Shown here in pieces: positions 35,472-44,290 of a stretch of 64,000 bases of DNA. Numbering within the stretch: position 1 is the first letter of the stretch; each line of letters opens with the position of its first letter. This DNA is from Streptomyces sp. NBC_00525 (GTDB taxonomy: Bacteria; Actinomycetota; Actinomycetes; Streptomycetales; Streptomycetaceae), in contig NZ_CP107834.1 of assembly GCF_036346595.1 (NCBI RefSeq), forward strand, positions 5,890,001 to 5,954,000. The letters are read 5' to 3'. The translations under genes and the position numbers were made by a program. The notes under the pieces were generated by a model that was given only the letters and a program-made list of their open reading frames with translations, ran no database searches and was not told the origin of the DNA.

Positions 35472-38344
35472 TCGGTCTCGAGGCCGACCTCGGAAATCGA
35501 GAGCGTCGAACGCCCGTGCCGACAGCTCCATCTGCCATCGGTGGGAGTCATCCGCAGCAAGACGAGCCCGCGCAGCGAAGGATGCGTTCCCCAACTCTTG
35601 GGAACTGCACTGTCGGCCACCTCGTCACGCAGCCAGCGCCCCGGCACGGGAGCGACGCGTCGTGCGACGTCGGCCAACTGGATCGCCGTCAGCCCGTCGC
35701 GGCCCCCGGTCGGCGCCGGGAGGCTGCCTTCGGGGTCGAGGGTGAATGCGCCGCCGGGCTGTTCGTAGAGGCAGAGCACCTGACCGGTATCAGCACCGAG
35801 CCGGGTCGTGAGCAGCTCTTCGCTCACTCCGGCCTCCCGAAGTGACAGCTTGCTCAGATCCCCGCGGACGTCAGCCGGTGCGCAGATCCCCGTCCAGGCA
35901 GCCATGTGCCGTTCGGCCGCCTCACGGGCCAGACGCTCCTCGTCGAGCCGGGCCAGTTCCGCACGAACCGCCTCGTCCGCTTTGTCGACGAAGTCCTCGT
36001 CGTACACCGCATCCACCAGCCGCTGCACATCATCCGGCACCGCGATCCCCTGCCCGGCGAGTTCCTCAAGCAGCCGCGAGGTGCGACGAAGCAGCGACGC
36101 GTCGTAGACGGTGCCCCACGAACGAGGCACCGAGGCGCCCTGCTCTTCCGGCAGGGGATCGAGCACCACAAGCACCGGCTCGTCCTCGGTGGCAGCCCAC
36201 GCTGGGCGCCCCAACCCACCTCTGGCGTGACGGCGTGCACGGCCCGCACGTTGCAACAGCTGCGCCAGCGGCGCCAGGTCCGACACCACCAGATCGAAAT
36301 CCAGGTCCAGTGACTGCTCGACCACCTGTGTCGCCACCAGCACGGACGCCGGACGCACCGCGACCGGCTCGTCGGACGGGACCGGCTTGCCGTAGGCCCG
36401 CTCACAATCGGCTGTGATCGATGCCCGTACGTCTGCCGGGTACCGGGAATGAAGCAGCCGCAGCCCACCCGGGCGCGCGGCAAGCTCGGGGAAAGCCGCC
36501 CGGAGGTCTTTATACGTCTGCTGGGCCTCGGCCACGGTCGTACAGCACACCAGTGCCGTACCACCCACCTCGGCGACCGGGGCCAGCACCTCGCGAAGTG
36601 CCGCTCTACGCCCGCCCTCGCGGACCCGCGAGCCAACCGGCTCCGTCGTGTCCCACGACACCAGCCTGCGGGACACCATCAGCGTCCTGGCCCTATTGCT
36701 CAGCGTGCCCCGGACAGCCGAGACCTCACCCGAGCCTCCGCTCGCGAACAACCAGCCCGGATAGCGCGGAGCCACAGCAGACGGCTCGTAGAACCCGGCA
36801 CCGCGCCGGTAGGCGTCCACCAGGGAACCGGCCGAACGCCCCGTCAGCGTGGCCGACAACAGCACGACCGGCGCGCGCATCGCTCCCAGCCATTCCAGCA
36901 ACCGAAGGAGCAGCTGGTGCATCCATGGCCCGTAGGCGTGGGCTTCATCCACGACGAACACCTTGTCCGACAGGCCGAACAGCCGCAGAAAGTTGTAGCG
37001 CAGGGGCAGCACCGCGCTCAGCGCCTGGTCGATGGTGCCGACACCCAGCGGAGCGAGCAGGCCGCGCTTCGGACCGCGCAACCACGCATCCGCCTCCACA
37101 ACCGTCGACGCGCCCGCACTCACAACATCAGCCTGCCCAACAACATCACTGGACACGCCCCCCTCCCCACTGCCCGGCGAACTCAGCCAGGCCATGGAGT
37201 GCAGCAGCATCAACGCCCGCTCCCCGGACAACGCCTGGGAAGCGAAAGCCTCCACACGGGGCAGCATCGCATCCGCCGTACCCATCGTCGGCAGCGCGAA
37301 ATACAGTCCCCGGCACCCTGCCGCGCGCCCCAATACCGAGGCGGCGAACAAGGCCCCCTCGGTTTTCCCGTCACCGGTCGGAGCCGTCACCAGCACCAGC
37401 CCAGGACCGTGCTCACGAACCAAACGGGGAAGATACTCGGCGAGATCCCGCTGCAGACTGTTCGGCTCAAAGGGGAACATGGCCGCAAAATCCTGCGAAG
37501 AAAACCGCGCCCTCCCCAGCCGCGCCGAACCCACGAGCTTCGGCGCAGCCCGCAACGCACCTTGCCAGTGCGCATCCACCTGCGCCGGCGTGCCTGACCA
37601 GCCGGAGGCCGGCAGGCGAGCCTTGATGGCCGAAGTCTGGCTCGCCAGCCAGTCGGCGACCACCACCAACCCGGCCACGATCACGGCCAGTCCGGCCGTA
37701 AGCCCCCCGGCAGGAACCGCAAAGGCTCCCATCACCCGCTGTACTTCCGCAAAGTGCGCCTGCCGCTGATCCGCCCATCCAGCCCCGCCCAGACCGGCGT
37801 TGTACGCACTGGCCTGCGCCACCTCCTTGGACTTCAGTACCGCTCCGAACGAACCATGGTGACCGCCCAGGAGCTGTGCGACCTGCTGGCTCACTGCACG
37901 GTGCATCCGACGCCGGTCACCCGGATAGCCAGCCTCTTCGAGCAACTGGAACAGGGACCAATGGGAGGCGATCTCGTGACGGAACTGCTTCTCCTGCTCC
38001 GCACCAGGCGCGCTCGCGTAAGCGGCGTCCGCGCGCAACAGTTCGTAGCAACTGGGCACCTGCGCCTGGAACGGAGGAGTGATCTTGCCGATGTCGTGCA
38101 ACGCGGCCCAGAAGGAAACCACCACGCGTGCCTCCGACACACTCAGACCAAGCGCGCTTGCCACCGCCTCCCGGGTCTCCCGGCTCAGGACGACATCCCA
38201 GAGCTCTCCGAACACGGCACCCGTATCCAGCAGATGACAGATCACCGGGTACGGCCGAGGCAGCCCGCGTTCCTTCCCCCACATCCGCGCTTCCAAAGGA
38301 CAGCCCCCCAGGGCACCTGCCATATCGCTCATATCCACGAACAC
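35468..38344 (-). CDS. cas3: CRISPR-associated nuclease-helicase Cas3
   Basis: Effector recruited by Cascade to nick and degrade target DNA, 958 aa. The N-terminal HD nuclease domain has ICHLLDT (His37), ALHDIGKITPPFQ (His83-Asp84) and LGGHHGSFG. The helicase has Walker A in TAPTGDGKTEGAL, FALPTMGTADAM, DEAH box in VVDEAHAYGPW, LLSATLTG, and domain-2 motif VATQVVEQSLDLDFDL. GTG 38344 is chosen because GGGGGG lies ~10 nt upstream and because the same codon position is kept in the locus A remnant; ATG 38332 is an alternative. The much longer in-frame extension to 39178 is noncoding. It is the only complete cas3 in the window. Confidence 0.94.
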   Translation of the reverse strand: MFVDMSDMAGALGGCPLEARMWGKERGLPRPYPVICHLLDTGAVFGELWDVVLSRETREAVASALGLSVSEARVVVSFWAALHDIGKITPPFQAQVPSCYELLRADAAYASAPGAEQEKQFRHEIASHWSLFQLLEEAGYPGDRRRMHRAVSQQVAQLLGGHHGSFGAVLKSKEVAQASAYNAGLGGAGWADQRQAHFAEVQRVMGAFAVPAGGLTAGLAVIVAGLVVVADWLASQTSAIKARLPASGWSGTPAQVDAHWQGALRAAPKLVGSARLGRARFSSQDFAAMFPFEPNSLQRDLAEYLPRLVREHGPGLVLVTAPTGDGKTEGALFAASVLGRAAGCRGLYFALPTMGTADAMLPRVEAFASQALSGERALMLLHSMAWLSSPGSGEGGVSSDVVGQADVVSAGASTVVEADAWLRGPKRGLLAPLGVGTIDQALSAVLPLRYNFLRLFGLSDKVFVVDEAHAYGPWMHQLLLRLLEWLGAMRAPVVLLSATLTGRSAGSLVDAYRRGAGFYEPSAVAPRYPGWLFASGGSGEVSAVRGTLSNRARTLMVSRRLVSWDTTEPVGSRVREGGRRAALREVLAPVAEVGGTALVCCTTVAEAQQTYKDLRAAFPELAARPGGLRLLHSRYPADVRASITADCERAYGKPVPSDEPVAVRPASVLVATQVVEQSLDLDFDLVVSDLAPLAQLLQRAGRARRHARGGLGRPAWAATEDEPVLVVLDPLPEEQGASVPRSWGTVYDASLLRRTSRLLEELAGQGIAVPDDVQRLVDAVYDEDFVDKADEAVRAELARLDEERLAREAAERHMAAWTGICAPADVRGDLSKLSLREAGVSEELLTTRLGADTGQVLCLYEQPGGAFTLDPEGSLPAPTGGRDGLTAIQLADVARRVAPVPGRWLRDEVADSAVPKSWGTHPSLRGLVLLRMTPTDGRWSCRHGRSTLSISEVGLETE

Positions 38345-38405
38345 TGAGATAGCACCCCCCAGTGACAGCGGGCCCAAATCCACACAACAGCGGGTGGCGC
38401 AAGGG

Positions 38406-38431
38406 ATGGGCCGTACACTCGCTGCGCGATG
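38406..38431 (-). promoter_or_regulatory. Conserved block upstream of intact cas3
   Basis: Counterpart of 26059-26084 with one mismatch, 62 nt upstream of the cas3 start. The flanks differ between copies, so the block itself is under some constraint or is recently shared. Candidate cas3 promoter or operator. Confidence 0.5.
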
Positions 38432-38500
38432 TCTGCGAGAGAGAGCATGATGCGCCGTCATTCCAGGCAAACGGCTTTTCGTACGGGCAGGGGGCGAAGG

Positions 38501-38529
38501 GTCCACTCCGCGCGAGCGGAGGTGAGCCG
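38501..38529 (+). repeat. Orphan CRISPR repeat upstream of intact cas3
   Basis: Matches the consensus repeat at 28 of 29 positions (T5 to A), in the orientation opposite to the arrays, i.e. reading away from cas3. No second repeat follows at ~61 nt. It stands about 70 nt beyond the conserved cas3 upstream block, as in locus A, with a similar preceding run (GGGCAGG then GGCGAAGG). Confidence 0.85.
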
Positions 38530-39162
38530 ATTCGGGAGTTGCGCAGCAAGCGCACCAAGCTGGGCCGTCCGCGCGGGCAGAGCGGTGCTGCCCGCTGTGG
38601 CCAGACGGACGCGGCCGTCCAGTGCTCCGGGCACGTGGGGAGAAGGTGTTGAGTTCGGGGCACGCTCTGCAAGGGCCTCGGTCTTCAGGTCTCGGAGAGT
38701 GGCGATCCGCACGCACTCCTCGCGGTAGCGGATGTCGTGCCGGCCCACAAGGGTAGGTACTGGCCTTGACGTGCCCGCAGGCGTATTGCCCTGTGAGGTC
38801 GCCGGCCGGTGCGATGTTCAGACGCCTGGCCACGCGGCCTTCAGGTGGAGTATCGCGGCGTGCATTCCGGTCGCGAAGCACAGCGCGGTCTTTTGGGTAG
38901 TGCACGGATGGCATCGGGGAAGGATTTTTTCCTGGCGCATGCTGACCGAGGACGACTTCCCGGCTTCGGCCGGAACGTGGAGGTGATCCCTGTGCCGTGG
39001 TCGCCGATGAGGCGGCTGAGCCGGTCCGCGAATGCAGCATCGTCGATACCGGAACCGATGATCTTGATGGTGGCCACGCTCCACATCGAGTCCAAGCCCG
39101 TGTCCCCGATACCTCCGGTCCTGGAGGCAGGACTGGAGGTGAGACGTGAGAGGGTGCAGGGC
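38530..39162. other. Island edge without a recognisable gene
   Basis: No convincing gene. On the minus strand a stretch near 38990-39100 reads ATIKIIGSGIDDAAFADRLSRL, which has protein-like character but neither a clear start nor a long conserved frame. It may be a remnant. This is where accessory sequence meets the core-like pcaL gene. Confidence 0.4.
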
Positions 39163-40437
39163 GTGAGTGAGACACCACCGAACACCCTGCAATACCGCTT
39201 CGACGGCCCCGAAGACGCCCCCGTCCTGGTCATCGGGCCCTCGCTCGGTACCACCTGGCACATGTGGGATCGGCAGATACCCGAGCTCACCCGGCACTGG
39301 AGAGTCTTCCGCTACGACCTCCCCGGTCACGGTGGCGCGCCCGCCCGGCCCGCTGCCGCCGTGTCGGAACTGGGCGACCGGCTGCTGGCCACGCTCGACG
39401 GTGTCGGGGTGCAGCGGTTCGGGTACGTGGGGTGCTCGATCGGCGGCGCGATCGGAGCCGACCTCGCGCTGCGGCAGCCGCACCGGGTCGCCGCGCTCGC
39501 CCTGGTGGCGTCCTCGGCCCGGTTCGGCAGCGCCGACGAGTTCCGGCAGCGCGGGGTCATCGTCCGCACCAACGGCCTGGAGCCCATGGCCCGCACCGCG
39601 CCCGAGCGCTGGTTCACGCCCGCGTACGCCGCCGCGCAGCCCGCCATCGTCGAGTGGGCCGTACAGATGGTGCGCACCACCGATCCGGGGTGCTACATCG
39701 CCGCCTGCGAGGCCCTGGCCGCCTTCGACATCCGTACGGAACTGAGCCGCATCCCGGTCCCCACCCTCGTCCTGGTCGGGGCGGAGGACCAGGTCACCGG
39801 TCCCGGCGACGCGCGGACCCTGGTCGCGGGCATCCCGGACGCCCGGCTCGCCCTGGTGCCCGGCGCCTCCCACCTCGCCCCCGTCGAGCAGCCCGGCGCG
39901 GTCACCGACCTCCTCCTCACCCACTTCTCCACCGCCTGGCAGGACACCCAGGCGGCCATCCCCATGCCCGACTCCGTGCCCCGGCTCACCGCCCCCGTGC
40001 AGCCCGTCGCGGAGATCGCCGCCGTGCAGGCCCCCGACGCCCCGCCCGGCGGGCGGCCCGACCCGTACGAGCCCGGCATGCGGCTGCGCCGCGAGGTCCT
40101 CGGCGACGCCCAGGTGGACGCGGCACTGGCCGATGCCGACGACTTCGCCGGCGACTTCCAGGAACTCGTCACCCGGTACGCCTGGGGCGAGGTGTGGAGC
40201 CGTGACGGGTTGGACCGGCGCACCCGCAGCACCGTCACGCTCACCGCGCTGGTGGCCTCCGGCCGGCTGGAGAGCCTGGCCGCGCACACCAGGGCCGCCC
40301 TGCGCAACGGCCTCACCCCGGCCGAGATCCGGGAGGTGCTGATGCAGACGGCCGTCTACTGCGGGATTCCGGCCGCGAGCGCCGCCTTCACGATCGCGCA
40401 GTCGGTGATTCGGGCGGAAACGACGCCGCCCGCGTAG
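39163..40437 (+). CDS. pcaL: Fused 3-oxoadipate enol-lactonase / 4-carboxymuconolactone decarboxylase
   Basis: Bifunctional beta-ketoadipate pathway protein, 424 aa. Residues ~1-260 are an alpha/beta hydrolase (PcaD) with the nucleophile elbow GCSIGGAIG, late Asp in LVGAEDQVT and His in GASHLAPVE. Residues ~305-420 are a CMD domain (PcaC) with the RTRSTVTLTALVASGR and LRNGLTPAEIREVLMQTAVYCG motifs. GTG 39163 is used; GTG 39154 is possible. PcaD-PcaC fusions (PcaL) are known in actinobacteria, usually at the end of a pca operon. Here the rest of the pca genes is absent and the upstream side is the accessory island. Confidence 0.85.
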   Translation: MSETPPNTLQYRFDGPEDAPVLVIGPSLGTTWHMWDRQIPELTRHWRVFRYDLPGHGGAPARPAAAVSELGDRLLATLDGVGVQRFGYVGCSIGGAIGADLALRQPHRVAALALVASSARFGSADEFRQRGVIVRTNGLEPMARTAPERWFTPAYAAAQPAIVEWAVQMVRTTDPGCYIAACEALAAFDIRTELSRIPVPTLVLVGAEDQVTGPGDARTLVAGIPDARLALVPGASHLAPVEQPGAVTDLLLTHFSTAWQDTQAAIPMPDSVPRLTAPVQPVAEIAAVQAPDAPPGGRPDPYEPGMRLRREVLGDAQVDAALADADDFAGDFQELVTRYAWGEVWSRDGLDRRTRSTVTLTALVASGRLESLAAHTRAALRNGLTPAEIREVLMQTAVYCGIPAASAAFTIAQSVIRAETTPPA

Positions 40438-40449
40438 CAGGATGGACGC

Positions 40450-41130
40450 ATGAGCATCCAGCACGCCGAGAACACGGAGCGCCCGGGGCCGTCCGCGCTC
40501 ACGCTGACCAAGCAGTCGCACTCCTGCATCCGCCTGGAGAAGGACGGGCGCGCGCTCGTCATCGATCCGGGCGGCTTCTCGGAGCGGGACGCCGCCATCG
40601 GCGCCCGGGTGATCCTCGTGACGCACGAGCACCCCGACCACTTCGACGAGGGACGGCTGCGGGCCGGGATGGAGGCCGACCCGGCCGCCGAGATCTGGAC
40701 CCTGCGCAGCGTCGCCGACCGGCTGAGCGCGGCCTTTCCCGGGCGCGTGCACACCGTGGGCGACGGCGACACGATCACGGCCGCAGGGTTCGACATCGAG
40801 GTGCACGGCGAACTCCACGCCGTCATCCACCCCGACATCCCGCGCGTCACCAACATCGGCTTCCTCGTCGACGGCCAGGTCTTCCACCCCGGCGACGCCC
40901 TCACCGTGCCCGGCCGGGCCGTGGACACGCTGATGCTGCCCGTGATGGCCCCGTGGAACAAGATCTCCGAGGTCATCGACTACGTCCGCGAGGTGAAGCC
41001 GCGGCGCGCGATCGACATCCACGACGCGCTGCTCACCGACCTGGCACGGCCGATCTACGACCGGCAGATCGGCGAACTGGGCGGCGCCGACCACGGCAGG
41101 ATGACGCCGGGCGACTCGACGGCCCTCTGA
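40450..41130 (+). CDS. MBL-fold metal-dependent hydrolase
   Basis: Metallo-beta-lactamase fold, 226 aa. The metal site is visible: THEHPDHFD (HxHxDH), His in ELHAVIHPD, Asp in FHPGDALTV. The early TLTKQSHSCIRL and VIDPGG fit UlaG/YtnP-like members. Substrate not assignable. It lies 12 nt after pcaL and 47 nt before exonuclease III. Confidence 0.88.
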   Translation: MSIQHAENTERPGPSALTLTKQSHSCIRLEKDGRALVIDPGGFSERDAAIGARVILVTHEHPDHFDEGRLRAGMEADPAAEIWTLRSVADRLSAAFPGRVHTVGDGDTITAAGFDIEVHGELHAVIHPDIPRVTNIGFLVDGQVFHPGDALTVPGRAVDTLMLPVMAPWNKISEVIDYVREVKPRRAIDIHDALLTDLARPIYDRQIGELGGADHGRMTPGDSTAL

Positions 41131-41177
41131 CACCGCCGCCCCGGCGGCTGTCAGTGGCAGGCGTTAGGTTTACGTAC

Positions 41178-41957
41178 ATGCGCATCGCGACCTGGAACGT
41201 CAACTCGATCACCGCCCGTCTGCCGAGGCTGCTGGCCTGGCTGGAGAGCAGCGGCACGGACGTGCTGTGCGTCCAGGAGACCAAGTGCACCGCCGAGCAG
41301 TTCCCGGCGGACGCGCTCCGCGAGGCCGGCTACGAGTCCGCGGTCAACGCCACCGGCCGGTGGAACGGCGTGGCGCTGCTCTCCCGCGTCGGCCTGTCCG
41401 ACATCGTCCTCGGACTGCCGGACGGACCGGCGTACGAGACCGCGCAGGAGCCCCGCGCGATCAGCGCGACCTGCGGCCCGGTGCGGCTCTGGTCGGTGTA
41501 CGTGCCCAACGGCCGCGAGGTCGCCCACGAGCACTACGCGTACAAGCTGCGCTGGCTGGAGGCGCTGCGCAAGGCGGTCGCCGCCGACGCCGCGGGCCCG
41601 GCCCCCTTCGCCGTGCTCGGCGACTTCAACGTCGCCCCGACCGACGAGGACGTCTGGGACCCGGCCCTGTTCGAGGGGGCCACGCATGTCACGCCCGCCG
41701 AGCGCGAGGCGCTGGCCGCGCTGCGCGCCGAGGGCCTGTCCGATGTGATGCCCCGCCCCCTGAAGTACGACCGCCCCTACACCTTCTGGGACTACCGCGA
41801 GCTGCGCTTCCCCAAGAACAAGGGCATGCGCATCGACCTCGTCTACGGCAACGCCCCCTTCACCGCCGCCGTGGGCGACAGCTATGTGGACCGCGAGGAA
41901 CGCAAGGGCAAGGGGGCCTCCGACCACGCCCCCGTGGTGGTCGACCTCGATCTCTGA
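41178..41957 (+). CDS. xthA: Exodeoxyribonuclease III
   Basis: DNA-repair AP endonuclease / 3' exonuclease, 259 aa. Motifs are MRIATWNVNSI, LCVQETKC (metal Glu), SVYVPNGR, VLGDFNVAP, RIDLVYGN and the C-terminal SDHAPVVVDL (catalytic Asp-His). ATG 41178 is the conserved start. TAGGTT (41165-41170) ends seven bases before it and no ribosome site is present, so the mRNA may be leaderless. Confidence 0.94.
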   Translation: MRIATWNVNSITARLPRLLAWLESSGTDVLCVQETKCTAEQFPADALREAGYESAVNATGRWNGVALLSRVGLSDIVLGLPDGPAYETAQEPRAISATCGPVRLWSVYVPNGREVAHEHYAYKLRWLEALRKAVAADAAGPAPFAVLGDFNVAPTDEDVWDPALFEGATHVTPAEREALAALRAEGLSDVMPRPLKYDRPYTFWDYRELRFPKNKGMRIDLVYGNAPFTAAVGDSYVDREERKGKGASDHAPVVVDLDL

Positions 41958-42018
41958 GCCGCCCGCGGCCCGCGCGCCCTGTGGTGCGCGGGCGGACCGG
42001 GATGCGATTCTGAGCGGT

Positions 42019-42459
42019 ATGAACATCCCTTTCCTGGACAACTGGCGTAAGCGTCACGGCGCGGCGCGGCGGACGGGGCTCGCGGGCGTCGCCGACGCCG
42101 ATCCGGAGGGCGTGGCCGCGCTGCTCGCCGAGTGCGAGCTGCTCCGGGTCCGGGTGGGGGAGCGCGGCATCGAACTGGACGACAGTCCCGCCTCGTTGGA
42201 GGAGCTGGACCAGCTGCCGCCGCGCTGGCGCGACGACCCCGAGGAGCTGCCCTGGCTGGGCAACGACGCGGGCCTCTACCTCGGCACGGTGCTGGTGCGC
42301 AATGTCGCCGGGGCGCACTGGCACATCTGGCCGAGCGGCCAGCCCGTCGTCCGGCTCGCCTCCGGCCGCGAGATCGACGTCGTGGAAGCGGGGCTGGACT
42401 GGGCGATCTCCGGCAGCCCCGAGCTGTCCCAGGTGTACGCGGAGTCCGCCGAGGGCTGA
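42019..42459 (+). CDS. DUF6278 family protein
   Basis: Small actinobacterial protein of 146 aa, starting MNIPFLDNWRKRHG and containing DDPEELPWLGNDAGLYLGTVLV and HWHIWPSGQPVVRL. These fit DUF6278, a family of unknown function. A candidate -10 GATTCT (42006-42011) lies seven bases before the ATG without a ribosome site. Confidence 0.8.
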   Translation: MNIPFLDNWRKRHGAARRTGLAGVADADPEGVAALLAECELLRVRVGERGIELDDSPASLEELDQLPPRWRDDPEELPWLGNDAGLYLGTVLVRNVAGAHWHIWPSGQPVVRLASGREIDVVEAGLDWAISGSPELSQVYAESAEG

Positions 42460-42513
42460 CCCGTACACCTGACGGACCACCGGCCGGCCATCCGAAGAGA
42501 TAAAACGCCTTAT

Positions 42514-42526
42514 GCACCATTGGTGC
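42514..42526. promoter_or_regulatory. Dyad upstream of the glutamate transport operon
   Basis: GCACC-ATT-GGTGC, a perfect 5-bp inverted repeat, lies 78 nt before gluA in a relatively A/T-richer stretch. It could be an operator; no regulator gene is adjacent. Confidence 0.3.
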
Positions 42527-42604
42527 GTGTCGGTCGGGAAGTCCCTTGCCGGGCTGGTTAGTTTGCGCTGACCTCGACCGAGCGACAAGTGGGTAGGGCA
42601 GCGC

Positions 42605-43348
42605 ATGGCCGTCGATCCGTTGATCGAGCTGCGAGACGTCAACAAGTACTACGGGAAGTTGCACGTCCTGCAGAACATCAATCTCACCGTCGGCCGCGGG
42701 GAGGTGGTGGTGGTCATCGGCCCGTCCGGCTCCGGCAAGTCGACGCTCTGCCGGACGATCAACCGGCTGGAGACGATCGAGTCGGGCCACATCACCATCG
42801 ACGGGCAGCCCCTCCCCGAGGAGGGGCGGGGACTGGCCCAGCTGAGGGCCGAAGTCGGCATGGTCTTCCAGTCGTTCAACCTCTTCGCCCACAAGAGCGT
42901 GCTCGCCAACGTCTCGCTGGCCCAGATCAAGGTCCGCAAGCGCAAGAAGGACGAGGCGGACCAGCGCTCCCGCGAGCTGCTGGACCGGGTCGGGCTCGGC
43001 GCCCACGCCGACAAGTTCCCCGCCCAGCTCTCCGGCGGCCAGCAGCAGCGCGTCGCCATCGCCCGCGCCCTCGCCATGGACCCCAAGGCGCTCCTGTTCG
43101 ACGAGCCGACCTCGGCACTCGACCCGGAAATGATCAACGAGGTCCTGGAAGTGATGCGGCAGCTCGCCCGCGAGGGCATGACGATGGTCGTCGTCACCCA
43201 TGAGATGGGCTTCGCCCGCTCCGCCGCCAACCGCGTGGTGTTCATGGCCGACGGCTGCGTCGTCGAGGACCGCACTCCGGAGGACTTCTTCACCGCCCCG
43301 GAGAGCGACCGGGCCAAGGACTTCCTGTCCAAGATCCTCAAGCACTGA
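42605..43348 (+). CDS. gluA: Glutamate ABC transporter ATP-binding protein
   Basis: Polar amino-acid importer ATPase, 247 aa. Walker A is [10 protein letters not shown]-loop [12 protein letters not shown], signature LSGGQQQRV, Walker [15 protein letters not shown] and switch [10 protein letters not shown]. Order ATPase, receptor, two permeases is that of gluABCD in corynebacteria and streptomycetes. GGTAGGG precedes ATG 42605. Confidence 0.93.
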   Translation: MAVDPLIELRDVNKYYGKLHVLQNINLTVGRGEVVVVIGPSGSGKSTLCRTINRLETIESGHITIDGQPLPEEGRGLAQLRAEVGMVFQSFNLFAHKSVLANVSLAQIKVRKRKKDEADQRSRELLDRVGLGAHADKFPAQLSGGQQQRVAIARALAMDPKALLFDEPTSALDPEMINEVLEVMRQLAREGMTMVVVTHEMGFARSAANRVVFMADGCVVEDRTPEDFFTAPESDRAKDFLSKILKH

Positions 43349-43362
43349 CGGGAGGCCCGGAG

Positions 43363-44274
43363 TTGCGTACGACAAAAGCACTGGCCGCCTGCGCCGGTCT
43401 GCTGCTCGCCGTCCTCGCCGCCGGATGCGGCAAGGAGGGCAGCCCGCCGGTCAAGGGCCCCAAGGCCGACCAACTGCCCGTCTACCAGGTGGACACGGAC
43501 TTCCGGCTGCCGGACTCCCGAACCTGGCGGAACGCCGAGAAGCGCGGCTATCTGCGGGTGGGCGCCAAGGAGGACCAGCCCTACCTGGGCGAGAAGGACC
43601 CCGCGACCGGCGTCTACTCGGGCTTCGACATCGAGATCGCCCGCATGCTGTCGGCCTCCCTCGGCTTCGCCCCCGACACGATCCGCTTCCGCACGATCGC
43701 CTCCGCCAACCGCGAGACGGCCCTGCAGAACGGGCAGATCGACTACTACGTCGGCACCTACACCATCAACGACATGCGCAAGAAGCTCGTCGGCTTCGCC
43801 GGCCCGTACTACATGGCCGGCCAGGGACTCCTCGTGCGCACCGACGAGAACGACATCCACGGCCCCCAGGACCTGGCCGGCAAGACCGTCTGCTCGGCCG
43901 CGGGCTCCACCCCGTACCAGCGGATCGCCGCCGACTACCCGAAGGCGGAGCTCGTCGCGTACGACACCTACTCCATCTGCGTCGACAACCTGCTGACGTA
44001 CCAGGTGGACGTCGTCACCACCGACGACGCGATCCTGCTCGGCTTCGCCGCCAAGGCACCCGACGAGATGAAGGTCGTCGGCAAACCGTTCTCCGAGGAG
44101 CCGTACGGCATCGGCGTGCCGCGCGTCGACAACGCGCTGCGCCTCGCACTCGACGACGCGCTGGAGGCCAACGAGAAGAACGGCAACTGGAAGAAGGCGT
44201 TCGAGGCGACGCTCGGCCTGTCCGGCGCGCCCGCGCCCGAGCCGCCGCCCATCGACCGCTACCCGGCGAACTGA
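43363..44274 (+). CDS. gluB: Glutamate-binding lipoprotein
   Basis: Extracytoplasmic receptor of the amino-acid importer, 303 aa. Signal peptide with lipobox LAAGC (Cys22). Family 3 receptor landmarks are GFDIEIARMLSASLG, LQNGQIDYYVGTYTIND and VDVVTTDDAILLGFA. The start codon is TTG 43363, with GGGAGG upstream. Length and motifs are typical of GluB. Confidence 0.92.
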   Translation: MRTTKALAACAGLLLAVLAAGCGKEGSPPVKGPKADQLPVYQVDTDFRLPDSRTWRNAEKRGYLRVGAKEDQPYLGEKDPATGVYSGFDIEIARMLSASLGFAPDTIRFRTIASANRETALQNGQIDYYVGTYTINDMRKKLVGFAGPYYMAGQGLLVRTDENDIHGPQDLAGKTVCSAAGSTPYQRIAADYPKAELVAYDTYSICVDNLLTYQVDVVTTDDAILLGFAAKAPDEMKVVGKPFSEEPYGIGVPRVDNALRLALDDALEANEKNGNWKKAFEATLGLSGAPAPEPPPIDRYPAN

Positions 44275-44290
44275 GAGGACGGCCCGCCCC

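Noticed and set aside
38345..39178. 278-codon N-terminal extension of cas3
   Set aside because: Contains the orphan repeat and the conserved noncoding block, lacks any Cas3 similarity, and the locus A copy shares only the start at the proposed GTG.
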